This document shows, in pieces, positions 10,828 through 23,157 of a stretch of 64,000 nucleotides of DNA. Source of the stretch: Macrothele yani. Taxonomy: Eukaryota; Arthropoda; Arachnida; Araneae; Macrothelidae. The DNA is taken from the NCBI GenBank assembly GCA_039090855.1, contig CM077013.1:141753240-141817239 (forward strand), written 5' to 3'. The position numbers and the translations under genes are program-made. Every line of letters starts with the position of its first letter. Position 1 is the first letter of the stretch. The notes under the pieces were generated by a model. That model saw only the letters and a list, made by a program, of their open reading frames with translations, searched no databases and was not told the origin of the DNA.

Positions 10828-11842
10828 TATCTTTAATGCCACATTGCAAAATGTCTTTCAATCATTGTTTGAACTGGGATAAAGATAAATGGAGATTATT
10901 TAACTCACCTTCTATAACGAAGTAAATTTCTCCGTCATTTTTGGTCTACGCCGGGATTCGAACCCGAGGCCGCTTATTCCGGAACAAGTCGCTCTACCAA
11001 CTGAGCTACGCAGACGATTATTCTGATTCCTATCTGCCTTTATGTCGTGTGCGTCCTGCTGGCAGGTACGTCACACTTCGTTTTACTGATGACGTAGTAA
11101 TTTTTGAAACTGCTCCTTCAGAACCGCAGAGTACGATCCAGAATCTTGCTGACAAGAGTTCAGAAGTGGGATTAAGGAAAAACTTTTAGAAGACAAAATT
11201 TATGTATAATGCCTTTACAAGAAACGAAAACTTATCGATTGATGGGGAAAGGCTGGAAATAACCGATATGTACATTTACCTTGCACAACAGATATCAAGC
11301 AAGGGTCGCATTGATTAATAGGCGCATAAGACTTGGTTGGAGAGCTTTTGAAAGAAACAGTACAATTTCTAAGAGCAATATGCCATTATGTCTTAAAGGA
11401 AAAGTGTTTAGTTAATGCATCCTTCTAGCGCTTACATATGGAGCAGAGTCATGGTCCTTAACTTAAAAAGATACACCAAGACTACAGACAACTGAAAGTA
11501 GCATGGAAAGATGCATGCTTTGTGTAACCAGGAAAGATAAGAAAAGGAACTCGCGGATAAGTAAAATGACAAGACTGTGAGACATCATGATCAGAGTAAC
11601 ATTCCTGAAATGGTAACGAACTGGACATATTTGCCAGAAGGACGGACCGCCGGTAGATAAACAAAATTTCAGACTAGATTCCAATAGACACGAAAATGCC
11701 CAGTAAAAGACCACATGGGTGATGGGTGGATGAAATTCGAGAGTGACATGGAGGGGACAGGCTCAAGACAGACTGTTGTGGAAGAGGCTTCGGGCGACCT
11801 TCATCCAGCAGTGGACTGATAACGGTTGACAATTATGATGAT
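10828..11842 (+). mobile_element. RTE fragment, 5'-truncated, split by SINE2
   Basis: The fragment starts at the CTTTAATGCCACATTG block of the RT domain and runs to the GGTTGACAATTATGATGATG tail. A SINE2 copy at 10913-11074 interrupts it just before the FADD box, which reads LRFTDDVVIF here. Frameshifts and stops are frequent, and it is older than the copy at 36.5 kb. Confidence 0.85.
10913..11074 (-). repeat. SINE2, copy 3
   Basis: Same borders and tRNA-like core as the copies at 1705 and 2128. It sits inside an RTE fragment. The flanks CCTTC and ACTTC give only a 4-5 bp possible target duplication. This nesting dates the insertion as younger than the RTE fragment. Confidence 0.8.
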
Positions 11843-11846
11843 GAAT

Positions 11847-11850
<4 letters not shown>

Positions 11851-11903
<53 letters not shown>
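11851..11903. repeat. (TG)n microsatellite
   Basis: An uninterrupted TG run of ~53 bp lies between the GATGATG tail of the RTE fragment and the left end of a Tc1 element. Confidence 0.95.
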
Positions 11904-11904
<1 letters not shown>

Positions 11905-11906
<2 letters not shown>

Positions 11907-13149
11907 ATCTTGACAAAAGTTACCGGACATCCCTTCAAAAGCAAATGAACGGATCTGCTGCGTTGTTAAGATGCGCGGTACAGTTGCAAACGGTATAAAA
12001 ACGAGCCTGAAGCTGACTGCGATCACATCGCACTGTGAGGTGGAGTGAAAATGTCGCGGCGACAGAGAACTGACTTAGAGAAAGGAAAGATTGTTGGGTG
12101 TTATATTAGTGGGTTGTCCATAAGAGAAACCGAGAGGCGTTTAAACATACCCTAGTCAACTGTTTTGGATGTACTGAATAGGTGAAAGACACATGGCGTT
12201 CCTGAAGCAGCAAAACGTACCGGTAGACCAAAGAAAATCAGTGATACAGGATGTCGAAGCCTCACGAGAGTCTTTACAGCTAATGGACGGAGTACTGCAC
12301 AAGACCTGAGTGTACAGGTGAGTAAAACTGCTGGAACCTCGGCAAGTACACGTACCATTCGCAGAGAACTTCATTCCATGGGTTACCGTGCTCGTGCGGC
12401 TGCTCATAAGACTTTCATTTCCACTCGAAATGGTACTTGTCGTTTACCATGGTGTAAAGAACATTTATCGTGGCTGTAGAATAATAGAAACGGGTCCTAT
12501 GGACTGATGAATCCAGATACACGATCCATTAGTCTGATGGGCGTGTGTGGGTATGGCGGCAGCCGGGGGAACGCTATTTACCACAGTGAACTGTTCCTAC
12601 GGTCAACTTTGGAGTTGGCAGTGTGCTCGTGTGGGGGTGTTTTCCGTGGTATGATCCCGTCCCATTGGTTATCATGGACAAACCTGTTAACCAGCACTTC
12701 TACCTCGATATTCTGGACAATTATGCCCTACTAACTCTGTGGCAATGCTTTGGAACCGAGCCTTGTTGGTACCAGCAGGATAATGCCCCGAGTCATAAAG
12801 CAAGGACTGTTACGGCGTGATTTGACGATAATCCCGTGTCGTGTGTGGGATGGCCAGCACAGAGTCGTGATGTTAATCCCATAGAGCACCTATGGTATGA
12901 ATTAGAGCGCCGCATAAGAAGTTTGGAACCAAGGCTAACTACGTACTAAGCAACAGTTAGCGGCAGCATTATGCACTGAATGGAAGTGCATACCTATCGC
13001 TGTGTTCCAAAACCTTGTCGAAAGCATGTCTTGAACTGTCAGTGCATGTATTAAGGCCAAATGTGGACCCGACACCGTACTAATGTATGTCAATAAATGC
13101 TATGTTGTGTTTCTCTTCTAGGTGTCCGGTGACTTTTGTTAATATAGTG
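11905..13149 (+). mobile_element. Tc1-like transposon, family B, copy 1
   Basis: Ends CTATCTTGACAAAAGTTACC and, inverted, CACTATATTAACAAAAGTCACC. The transposase starts at about 12050 (MSRRQRTDLEKGKIVGCYIS) and has a stop inside the first helix-turn-helix. A catalytic block WYQQDNAPSHKA lies near 12768 and DVNPIEHLWYELE near 12870, the DD34E arrangement of Tc1. Frameshifts and stops inactivate it. A second copy of the family is at 50833-52073. Confidence 0.85.
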
Positions 13150-13782
13150 TGTGTATATATACATACATACATTATATGCATATATATAGGAAACTATACA
13201 TATATATATAGTTTCCGACTTTGCTGCTGTTGCCGCGTTTAACCCTTTTTTTCCAATAATGGTGTAGGAGCACCCGAACAGCACGTTTATCAACCTCCTT
13301 CCACTGCTCACCTGATAACGCAATGTGGCTGCGTGCCAAATGCACGTCATCATGCTCGTGTGTTCCGCGTCATTGCGGTACCCGGTTGACCCTGGCGCGC
13401 GTTTCACATGGGAACAGAGGCTCAACAAACATCTCAAAACTGTACGAACATTCGACTCACCCATGGTACATGAGATCGACGCATAAACGTGATCTTCATA
13501 AGATTGACAACTGTGTTGTTATCAGCGGTGTACATTTATGCCCATTTGAACTTCCTGTGAGTGAAACAATAAAAGGAAAAGTTCATTAAGCTGTAAGTGT
13601 AGATTCTTTTCATTGGCAGTTAAAAGTCCTATTCACGTTGTTAGTGCAGAAGTAAAATATATGTTTAATGAAGTTCTCAACAAACATTCATAGAGCTACA
13701 TAATTAATCGCTTAAACTACTACATTTGAAGCTCAGACTCCACAAATACTTGAAATATTTTTCAGTCAAAATACATAGCTCG
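13150..13782. other. Unassigned sequence with an AT-rich hairpin
   Basis: AT microsatellite and a hairpin (GGAAACTATACATATATATA and its complement, 13188-13228). After that, ~200 bp of balanced composition (13230-13465) is open on both strands (88 codons plus, 124 codons minus) but shows no domain I can name. The remainder is AT-rich and featureless. Confidence 0.35.
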
Positions 13783-14945
13783 TCCCAAAACAACTGAGAA
13801 TGTTTTTATAAAATGTGCAATACTGCGTTTGACCTTGTCACAAGTCTCAAAAGAACGGTAGTCGTTTAGTAACCATAGAAACAGGCCACAATTGATCACG
13901 CATACGTCATCGGTAGTGCTCAGTTTAATAAACGTTGATTCGTGAACCCCTAACAAGTGTCTTCGCGGTGTGATTTTTCGAAAAAATGTACGTGAAAGAA
14001 GAACAAAGATGCGCCATTAAATTTTGCTGTCGACTTAAGGATTCTGTCGGAGAGACTTTCCGTCTTATGCAAGAAGCTTATAAAGTTGAATGACTAGGGA
14101 AATCAATAATTTACAGATGTCATAAAGAATTTATGGATGGCCTTGAATCGGCTGCTTTAATCGCGCGTGCAGGAAGACCTTCAACTAATGTTACTGATGC
14201 AAACATCAACACGATAGGTGTTATTACATGGGAAGACAAACACCTATCAATTAGAGATATCGAAGATATGATTCACATTTCAAAATCATTCATTCACAGG
14301 ATTTTAACTGAACATTTGGGCATAGAAAGAGCTTGTTCAACTTGGGTACACAACTTTTTTTTTTTTTTTTATTGAGGGTTTAACGACCACCGTGAGCAAC
14401 TCAATAGGTTATAAACAGTCGCCTGTCCCTAATTTAGGTCTATTGGTTACAGGGAAGGGAGAGAACCAGAGCCGTAAGACAAACACAACATCCATGCCTC
14501 ACCGTGATTCGAACCGGGACTCATCTCCGACGAATAGCCAGAAGCCATCGCTTAGAACACTGCGCCACCAGGGCGGCCCACTTCTTTTCATGTGCCGCAC
14601 ATGGCCCAGCTCTGTCGTTTCATTATTTGGAGAAAATGAATATTAAGTTGATGCCCCAACTTGCACAGAGTCCAGACTTGTCACCATGTGACTTCTGTTG
14701 TTCCTCATTTTAAAAAAGACAGGACGACAATTTAAGACAGATCAACAACTTATTACAGCTACGCATGCGCAGGAGTGCTTCAACAGCATTTCAGAAGAAC
14801 TCCAAATGGCATTCAAAGAGTGGAAGGAACGTCGGGACACCTGTATTCGATGCAGTGGACAATATTTCGAAAAAGATGGCCACTTCCTTGATGATTAAGG
14901 TACGCATATTGTCTTTATAAAAACGTTCTACGTTGCTTTAGGGCA
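13783..14945 (+). pseudogene. mariner/SETMAR-type transposon split by SINE1
   Basis: Ends CCCAAAACAACTGAGAATGT and, inverted, CCCTAAAGCAACGTAGAACG, then TTTTTATAAA in both. The product begins MYVKEEQRCAIKFCCRL at 13986, a helix-turn-helix domain, then SIRDIEDMIHISKSFIHRIL. A SINE1 copy follows. After it the frame gives QSPDLSPCDF, the third catalytic block of the DD34D family. The central part with the first two Asp blocks is missing or unreadable, so it is inactive. Confidence 0.75.
14355..14578 (-). repeat. SINE1 copy inside a mariner
   Basis: Complete minus-strand SINE1 with a long T run at its tail (14355-14370). Flanks CACAACTT and CACTTCTT are compatible with a decayed target duplication. 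It splits the mariner coding region after the helix-turn-helix domain. Confidence 0.85.
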
Positions 14946-16209
14946 ACCCTTTCACATTCCAAATTTTTTCCTGCGAAAAGAAGAAAATTCTCTTCTGTTC
15001 AAGAATTCAGTAAGTTAAAATTTTTCTTCACAGAAGACCGAGGACAGTCTATGTATTTTGGCAGTACGGGCAAATATTTTTGTTTAAAAACATCTGGAAG
15101 TGATTTCCAGGAACATTTCCGTTACTGCCAGTGCACATTTAAGGAGACAAGGGGCCCGGGATTGGACAGTATTTTGGGGCCCCATTATTAGTGGCACATC
15201 TAGGATTTCACTGTGGGTGGCAGAATAAAAATGCCCAGGTGAAAACATTCCCAAAATATGATGCCATAAAAATAGCCCCTCCGTATTGAAGTGTGTATCC
15301 CATGATTCATGGACGAATCAGTGGTATCAAAAAAATGTAAAAATGCATGGTTGAAAAATGGATACCAGTTCAATTCTGCTTTAACCCCCCCCTCGGGTTC
15401 GGCTTGTTGAAATGATATCGTAGTAGTGGGCAAAATAATATAATCCAAATATAATGATTCAAACGAATTATTAATGCATGAACATTCTACCCAATTACAG
15501 ATGTGTACAAAAAAGCATGCTTTCGAAAGAATTAAGGATTGACTGGGGGGAGGGACTATACTCTTTTTGCGGACTCCTCCCGCCTAAAAAGGCGGAAAGA
15601 AAGATTTATTTTTTCCACAAGGCAGTTTTTTATACTTTTTGCTGTGCTATCTGCAAGAAAAAAATTCCTGTAGAACTCTGTCAATTCTTCAAGCATCCTG
15701 CATAATCCTGGGGGCCCTTGAAAATGCGGGGCCCGGGGCTGCAGCCCTCCTAGCCCCCTCTTAAATGGGCTCTGGTTACTGCTATTGAACAATACATGCT
15801 AGTTTTCTCTAATTGATAAAAAGTTTTATGGATATGGATATATTGCAAGAGGAGAAATATTAAGGCAAACTGGAAATAGTGCCCCACCCCCTCCTCCAAA
15901 AAAAAAAAAAGAAAGAAAGAGAATCCCTCTTTGCTTCGAACCCAAAACACAGAAAAAAATAAAATACATTCTGTGGTCTAAATTTGCCGCTATTGACAAA
16001 CGATGCGCGATTTTTTATAGGTAGCGAAATTTATTTGTTAAAAACGAAAAGGTAGGGGGAAAAGTTTTGGAAACATACTTGTTAAAGACAAGGATGGAAA
16101 TGTTTTTACCAAAAATATTTTTCTCCCGACTTGTTTAACGTACATTTTGTTTGATGTATAGCTTTGTCGATTAATATTCTTCAAAGTACAAACAGGGATT
16201 GTGACGTAG
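14946..16209. other. Stretch without recognised genes
   Basis: Contains GGGGCCC-rich patches near 15150-15185 and 15710-15760, which may be ends of an unidentified element, and purine-rich runs near 15897-15925. No open frame with a known domain. Confidence 0.35.
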
Positions 16210-16660
16210 TACAGAGGTGAATCACGTGTCAAGACTACAAATATGCAGCGATATTTTCCCTCCGAGTAGCTTAGTTGGGAGAGCAACTTACTCCGGAGTG
16301 AGAGGGCGCGACAAATTCTTGTTTTCACATTGGCACCCGAACGTAAAATTGCATTTACTGGCCGTTGGGTTCTTCGAAAAATGTGTGATGTTTGTTCCAC
16401 ACATCGTCTGGAATTAAAGAAAAATTCCTACTTGGCTTAAAAAAAAAAAAAAAAAAAAAGTTAAGAGGGAGATGATGCGGCGTACTACAGAGGTGAGTCA
16501 CGTGTCAAGACGGAAAATCTGCAGCGATATATTCCATCCGTGCAGCTTAGTTGGGAGATAAACTTACTCCGGAGTGAGGGGGCGCGATTTCGATCCCCGA
16601 CACGGACAAATTTGTGTTTTCACAGGCTAACTTGTCCGCTTTCGGAAAATGATTTTAAAA
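16210..16660 (+). repeat. Tandem pair of tRNA-derived elements (SINE4)
   Basis: Two copies of one unit, starting near 16210 and 16480, are joined through an 18-20 bp A run (16440-16459). Both carry CAGAGGTGAATCACGTGTCAAG or close variants, then a tRNA-like part with CTTAGTTGGGAGA (A box) and ACTTACTCCGGAGTGAG, a stem-loop with a CCG triplet at the anticodon position. Only the second copy keeps a B box (TTTCGATCCCCG). The A run looks like the 3' tail of copy one. Confidence 0.6.
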
Positions 16661-16732
16661 AAACCCTTAAATTAAACATACAACAGGGAAAGAAGATGCA
16701 ATTCGCTATCTGTTGTGGATGACATCTAATTC

Positions 16733-16778
16733 CTGAAGAAGATTTCAAACATCATAAGATGTTTGAATTCTTCTTCAG
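16733..16778. repeat. Short-spacer inverted duplication
   Basis: Arms of 21 nt (16733-16753, 16758-16778) with one mismatch flank an ATAA loop. The half-site CAAACATCATAAGATGTT is repeated again at about 16787-16804. Confidence 0.85.
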
Positions 16779-17695
16779 AATAAGATCAAACATCATAAGA
16801 TGTTCTTTTATCACAGCAACATCTGCTCTTCAGGAAGAAACGTGATAAGAAAAGAGTTTAAGGAGCGTTTTAAATTCAGTACTTTCTATTAAGATGTGTG
16901 ACCTACCTCGATGAACATTAACTCTTTGTGGGGCTTCGCAAGAAAAGCATCCTCCGAGGAACTTCCACACCATGGTTCTCCATCTGTTGCAGCGTGGTTT
17001 AGAGCTAATGGGAAGAACGCGGCAGCGACCCAACCGCACACACGACCTCAGACGACGTCGCGGGCCAAACAAACAGCGGGGTGACAACTCAAGCTACTTT
17101 CTAAAATTCCCTTCTTCGTTCTACTTCTTCCTAGCTCTTTTTCTTTTTTTCTTTCGACTGAGCGAAGGACGATGGGAGAACGAGAGTAACATTGGGACAC
17201 CCACTGACTCACTCTCTCTGCCTCTATCCTCCCTCATCCTTCGCATCCTCATCGATCACAAAGTGGGCATTGCATCACCGACAACAAGGCGTCAACCATG
17301 GAAACGGATTGGCGCTGAAGATGCTCACTTCCAATGGCATGTTTCAGGAGGAATGACGCTGGTATGACTCACTTCTTACTATCACTAATAACGATAAAGT
17401 TATCTGGACACCACTCCGATTTTTTTTTTTTTACTTGCATGACAAAACCTTTTATCGAGATATTTTTTTAAAGCATTCTCTCTCCTCTTCAATGTTAAAG
17501 TGCATCAACTCCATATTAATTTTTATGTTTAAAAAGAGCGCAGGGCAAGTTTGTGTGACGTAAATTTTGCTTTTAAAGCGCGACTGGATGTTGTTGGCGT
17601 GAACTCAAAATGTCATTTATGTGTCGCATAATTAGATAAGTCGTACTTTTTCGTTCATTTTTTTTTCTGTTTGTTTCAGACTTTAATAACCACCG
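16779..17695. other. Unassigned sequence
   Basis: A 131-codon open frame at 16972-17367 is arginine-rich early and hydrophobic in the middle, with no motif I recognise and no splice context. No other structure. Confidence 0.3.
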
Positions 17696-18075
17696 CAGGG
17701 CAATACACAATTTGTTTCACTAGGTAGTCCTCACCAAAGAATTAATTATATTTTGCAACGCACTGTACCTAGAAACAGGACATGTGGTTTACAACGTACC
17801 TTAGTTCATGGAAATGGAGCACCATTCACAATAAATGCTGGAAATGTCCTCCACCGACATCCAAACACACTCGAACGCGACGCTGCATATTATCGAAGAT
17901 CCCTCGCAGCATGCCCTCATGAATTGTCCGGATTGCTGCACTGATGTTGCTTTCTAACTCCTCTGTCGTGTCGGGCTTATTGTGGTAACAACGACACTTT
18001 AAACATCCCCATAAGAAAAAATCAGGAGGAGTCAAATTGGATGAATGAGGTGGCCACAGTATTACCGCGGAATCC

Positions 18076-19850
18076 TACGTATTCCTCGAACATGTCGGAC
18101 TTCTAAAAACTTTACTTCAAAATTATCAATTTTCAATTTTTTTTCTTTTATAATTTCAAGTTCGGCCTCGTTATAAATTTCACCAGCAAAGAGGAACCCG
18201 GATTACGGATCGGTACAACGGTAGCCAAGAAAAACCCTATCACGAGAAAATTAAATTTCGTACTGTAATTACCGGGAGCGCATTAATTAGATCTCCAGAT
18301 CTAGTTCGATTTAGTTGGTTTTATTTCCTTCCTTCGTGCTTTTACTACGCAGAGAACGCTCGCCCACCCAGGGAAGAGGGGAGAAAAGTTGGAAACTAGG
18401 AGCGGTCAGGAATTCCCACGTACAGAAAAGGGGAATGTCACAGAAAACCACCGCATCTGTGAAAGTTCGAAAACACCGGATGTCGTAACTAAACAAAGGG
18501 GGCGTAAGACTGTCCAGAAATCTTTCACTGCACAATGCACCCCGCCGTTTCTTTGAATTGAGAAGGATCTCGAGATGTAACTCGTACGTGACATTTCCCA
18601 AATTTTAGGAATTAGGCAAGGCACAGAGTGAAAGGGAAATGACACGAATATTTCATAGTCGTGGGGAATTCGGAAAGGGTAGCCCCTGCGAATCGCGAGC
18701 AAGTTATTGAAAGAGTCAGACGAATCGCAAGCCTCGAGTAAACGCGAGACCCAATGGGGACGAACGACCTCTTTCTTGGCCAGGAAACACCCTTCGACAG
18801 GACGCGGGACAAGGAGGTGAGAGGAGAGCATTCGAAAAATGGAATTCAGCCCTTGTCATTCAAGAAAGATACAACTCGAAAAAATTTTGGAGCGAGTGAT
18901 ATTGTGAGGAAGATTTCGCAGAAAAATGTTCCGATAAGAAACACGTATTCTAAGTGCAGATTGATAGCGAGACCTTCAAAGGAACTGATTGGAAGGATGG
19001 TATTCGGAGAAATTATTCGATAGGAAACAACATTCGGAAATCGAAAGTCAACGGGAAAGTATTCCAAAAATTCGTCAGCCCGCGAGGATGGAGTCGGTTC
19101 AATTCCCTTGCCTTGATGGGAGAAGTGGAGTGGATACTAGAAATCATGGACTAAGTAAGGACTGTAGATGAGAACTGACAAAGTTCTGATGTGAAACTTC
19201 AACTCGGCTACGTAGCCTGATTCCAGCGAGGGAAGGGGGGGGGCACGTTTAATTTCACGCATTCCTTTTCATTACCTCATAGCTATGCAGGGTCAATTTT
19301 CGGAAAAGTCTGTGCTATGCAGGGTCAATTTTCCGAAAAGTCTTAGCTTACCGAGCAAATAATATCTCTATAGTGCACTGCTTTCCGCGGTTGAAACTGA
19401 ACCCTAGTAACTGATATTTATGTGTCAAGGGTATAAATTTATCCACACAATTAAAGTAATGTTTTCTTAGACTGTTTAGCTTAATTACTACTCCATTAGT
19501 ACAACATGTACCTAATTTAAGAAACTTCTCAATTAAATCAACGGTTAAAAGCATTCATGAGTTACTCAGTCATTTACCATGTTGTGATGTGTGCATGCTC
19601 ATTTTCAATTAGTAGAGTTCAGGAAAGTTTTATATGCTGATGAATATACAGTATAATAATAGACGATCACTAAAAATATTGCGGCATATGGAAGAGCCTG
19701 GAACCTTCATGTTGTTCCATATGAAACACAACGTAAAATCTTGTTGACCCTGAGTTTGAAGAGCCTAACGAAGGCAACCCAATTTCATCGTCGACACCAC
19801 TAGGAACATTTCACGGAGTTAATTTGCACATTTGGGCCTTAACGAGAACT
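18076..19850. other. Sequence between two halves of an IS630-type element
   Basis: No terminal repeats found at the borders. It has open frames on both strands near 18310-19170 (longest 141 codons, minus strand) with no recognisable domain. A ~33-bp direct duplication (GCTATGCAGGGTCAATTTTC) lies at about 19282-19346. Confidence 0.35.
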
Positions 19851-20867
19851 TAAATTTCATCCGACTGCAGCGAATAAGATGCAGAAGATGGTTCGAATAA
19901 GTACAGCAGATGGTTCGCCAACCCATAGTGGGGCTGTAATAACATTCCTTTGAAGATCACTCCAGAGGAAATTTCACTCGTGCACACACGGGACGTGTGA
20001 CATGTTGCTCCATCTTGTTGAAAGTACCCCGTTGTCAAATCGATTTCATTTAATTAGTCCACAAATTGTCTGAAAATGTTCACGTATGATGCCGGGTTTA
20101 CTACACTCCTGAAGAAAATGGGTTATTCTGGTTCGGGACACAGGACATCAAACACCGACTTTTGCAGGATGTAATTGGGTTTTGTATAACACACGTGGAT
20201 TATCTGCAGGCCAGATGCGGGAATTTGCGGAATTCACATACCGGTCCAAATGAAACCATGCTTCGTCACTGAACCATGTCAAATCCAAAATGGCGAGTAA
20301 AAATATCAGGAAGCACCGACAGTAAGGCACACGCTTTTCATGATCCGGTTCTTGAAACTCTTGCACAGCTGTCACACGGTACGGATGAAGCAACGCTTCC
20401 TTCGTGGCTCTGTGGCAGGTGGAAACAGAATACTGAGTTTCTTGTGACAAACTTCGTAGTGACTTCTTCGGTGATACTAGCAGCCTGTGCTTCACGTCTT
20501 CGATTTTTTCTTCCAATAAAGCAGGACGTCCACCACTGTATATCAAAACATTTCTCGTGGTTTCATATTTCTTTGCTAACCTAGCGACGTAACGTAGGTC
20601 TGGTGTTTTTTCTACCCCCAACTTATCCAGGAATTCACGCTGTGTACCTTTATAGGCTTTGTTTACCTAGTAACTTTTCAAAATAAATGCTCTCTCCGAA
20701 ACGGTATACACAGCCATACTGAACGACGTTCAACGACACAGTAAAACACGTAGATTGCCTCCGGACAGAATTAGCGTGCCCAGCCATCTGGTGGGGTGAC
20801 GTCACAATGAATCATCGCCTTATCAGGAAATTCACTCCTGCACATTTCTCAAGAATCAAGGTCACTT

Positions 20868-21083
20868 GGCCGTCCCGGTGGTGCAGTGGTCTGAGCGATG
20901 GCCTCTGATCATTCGTCCGAAAGGGGCCCGAGTTCGAATCCCAGTGGGGCATAGATGTTGTGTTTGACTTACGGCACTGGCTCTCTCCCTTTCCTGGAAC
21001 CTGTGACCCTAAATTAGGTACGGGCGACTGCTTATAGCCCATTGAGTTGCTCACGGTGGTCGTTAAACCTTCAATAAAAAAAA
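20868..21083 (+). repeat. SINE1 copy with clear target duplication
   Basis: Complete plus-strand SINE1 from GGCCGTCCCGG to CAATAAAAAAAA. It is flanked by the perfect 9-bp duplication AAGGTCACT at 20858-20866 and 21084-21092. It lies inside the IS630-type element near its right end. Confidence 0.92.
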
Positions 21084-21175
21084 AAGGTCACTCGTAAACC
21101 AAACGTCGTGTTTCTATGTAAAGTGGGAAAGAAACAGTAGTTGTTTGTTTGAGGGGACTACCTAGTGAAACGCCC

Positions 21176-21176
<1 letters not shown>

Positions 21177-21202
<26 letters not shown>
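21177..21202. repeat. (GT)n microsatellite
   Basis: A GT run directly after the inverted end CGCCCTG of the IS630-type element and 15 bp before the next Tc1 element. Confidence 0.9.
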
Positions 21203-21206
<4 letters not shown>

Positions 21207-21216
21207 AATATATATA

Positions 21217-22443
21217 TACTAACTACCAACAAGTAATTGGACACCTGTGATAGCAAAGGAAAATGAAATTTATTCGCCTTCAATAGTTGGTGGAGCCTCC
21301 ACGAGAGGCGATTACAGCTGCGACCCTCCGGGCATGCTCTCAACCAGGCGTTGTACGACGGCTAGCGGTATTTTCTTCCACTCGGCTTGGAGAAGAGAGG
21401 TCAGTTCCTTCACCGATTTCGAACAGCGGGGGCACCCCTTAAGTCAACGCTCCAACTCGTCCCAGAGGTGCTCGTTAGGGTTTAGGTCCGGGTTCTGCGC
21501 AGACCAGTCCATTCGATTAACCCCATTGCCACCATACCAAGCCATGGTGGACCTCGCAACATGACAGGTGGCATTGTCATCCTGAAAGTAACATGGGTCC
21601 ACCCCGTAAAACTGCCACAACGTAGGAAGCGCATGGTCATCCAAAATGGTGCAGTAGGTCTCGGCGTTGAGTGTAGACTCAACGCCAAATTGCGACCAAA
21701 GGTCCCGTGTCATACCAGGAGAAACACCCCCATAGCATAATTCCACCGCTGCCGAACCTCACAGTTGGCACAATACATTCCGGCAGGAGGCGTTCTCCAG
21801 GCAGACGCCAAACCCAGACCCTGCCATTCGAACGGTACAGGGTGAACCTTGATTCGTCGCTCCAGAGAACATGTTTCCACTGTTCAACGGTCCACTGTCG
21901 ACGTTCTTTACACCACGTTAGCCGAGCAGCGCTATTGGACTTTGTGATCAAAGGCTTGTGGGCGGCAGCACGTCCATGATAACCGAGCAGATGGGCTTCC
22001 TTACGGATGGTATTCATCACGAAAGAACACTCCCGGATGCCTGTTGAAACTCCTCTCGGATGTGGCCCATCGATTTGGTGGGGTTCTTCCGAATTTCTCT
22101 GGCCAGCACCCGTCGGTCTCTAACTCCCAGTTTTGTGGGTCTGCCGGGTCGAGGCACATTCCGACAGTCACCTCACATCTTCCACTTGCCAATCACGTAG
22201 GCCACTGTTGATTTTGCGTACTTCAACTCGCTGGTTATGTCACGTATGGATCGGCCATTTCTGTGATACCCGACGGTTACACCTTTCTCGAAATCAGAGA
22301 GCTCTGAACTGCGTGGCATCTGGCATGCGACTGGTTGCGTTGTTGTTTCCCACACGATATTTAACGGCGGCGGCCGTGACGTGTATCAGGACCGCAGATA
22401 TCGTCGATTGCATGGGTGACCAATTACTTGTTGGTAGATAGTG
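21217..22443 (-). mobile_element. Tc1-like transposon, family C
   Basis: 1227 bp between TA dinucleotides, with ends TACTAACTACCAACAAGTAA and, inverted, CACTATCTACCAACAAGTAA. On the minus strand the product starts MPRSSELSDFEKGVTVGYHR (helix-turn-helix). It continues with [10 protein letters not shown] (first Asp, ~21865), CYFQDDNATCHVA (second Asp, ~21570) and PDLNPNEHLWDELE (Glu, ~21460). All three DD34E residues are present, but the reading is spread over at least three frames. It is a rather young but inactive copy. Confidence 0.9.
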
Positions 22444-22447
22444 TATA

Positions 22448-22625
22448 TATATTCCAAGGGGCAGGAAAAGACCCAGAAGAAGACCACATGGGAGACAGAT
22501 GGATGAAATTCGAAAATATGCTGGAGTAACATGGAGGAGACAGGCTCAAGACAGAGAACTGTGGAAGAAACTTGGGGAGACCTTCATCCAGCAGTGGATT
22601 GTTAATGGTTGATGGTGACGATGAC
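22448..22625 (+). mobile_element. RTE 3'-end fragment
   Basis: ~175 bp matching the last part of the RTE ORF (GGGCAGGAAAAGACCCAGAA through CAGCAGTGG) and the GGTTGATGGTGACGATGA tail. It is extremely 5'-truncated, the usual result of incomplete reverse transcription. Confidence 0.85.
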
Positions 22626-23157
22626 CATATATAATAGTGCATTTAAACAAAAGAATTAACATTAAAGTAAATTAAATAAAACAGGTTGCCGTCATCGGGA
22701 GAGCATCAACCTGTAGGAGTGGCTTTTCTGGTACCAGCAAACGACAGGAGAAACCCAAATGTCGGCTGGCCATGCTCCCGAAGCCACACAACCGAACCTA
22801 AAACAAACGAAAAACAAATGTCAGAAAAACAAAATAAATAAAGAAATAGGATATAGTAACTTACCGTCGAAATTCAAACAAGTGCAATCCAAAAATAACT
22901 CCAAAGTATAAAAGTAACATATGGCCAACGTGTATCCAAATTGCAAAAGAAGTGGTTATGGATAAAAACACGATCCTAACCAGCCAAAAAATGTGCGATC
23001 AGCAAGGTGCGAGACTGTTTTATGTATGTGTCTTCAGCCACCAGGGACCCACCAGCCTGCACTTAGTCTTTCCTGCCAACATTAATTTTGTTAGGTCTGG
23101 GTTAGTAAAGCATGCCAATGTGCAATTTGAAGCTTCGCGAAACGGGATTAAAATTTA
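22626..23157. other. Unassigned sequence
   Basis: AT-rich and without recognised features, apart from a patch of balanced composition near 22685-22795 with no motif that I know. Confidence 0.35.

Larger units (their letters stand above)
17696..21177 (-). mobile_element. IS630/mariner-type transposon, interrupted
   Basis: Inverted ends: CAGGG..TTTCACTAGGTAGTCC at 17696-17730 and GGACTACCTAGTGAAACGCC at 21154-21173. On the minus strand the transposase starts at 20717 (MAVYTVSERAFILKSY, then a stop). It gives LTWFSDEAWFHL (first Asp), a YVNSANSRIW block, and YFQQDGATCHT (second Asp, ~20030). The C-terminal part with LTPPDFFLWG lies at 17826-18075. It is separated from the rest by ~1.8 kb of unrelated sequence. 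The third block reads SSNLTPPDFF, where relatives have SPDLTPPDFF. I infer one split element; two partial copies are the alternative. Confidence 0.65.

Noticed and set aside
13230..13465. Possible gene fragment with frames open on both strands
   Set aside because: The composition is balanced and the frames are open, but no domain or relative in the window identifies it.
15150..15760. Possible hAT-type element with GGGGCCC ends
   Set aside because: GC-rich patches occur at both sides, but I could not find matched inverted ends or an 8-bp duplication.
18406..18831. 141-codon minus-strand open frame as a gene
   Set aside because: Overlapped by open frames on the other strand and without any conserved motif. 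Probably chance in sequence of balanced composition.
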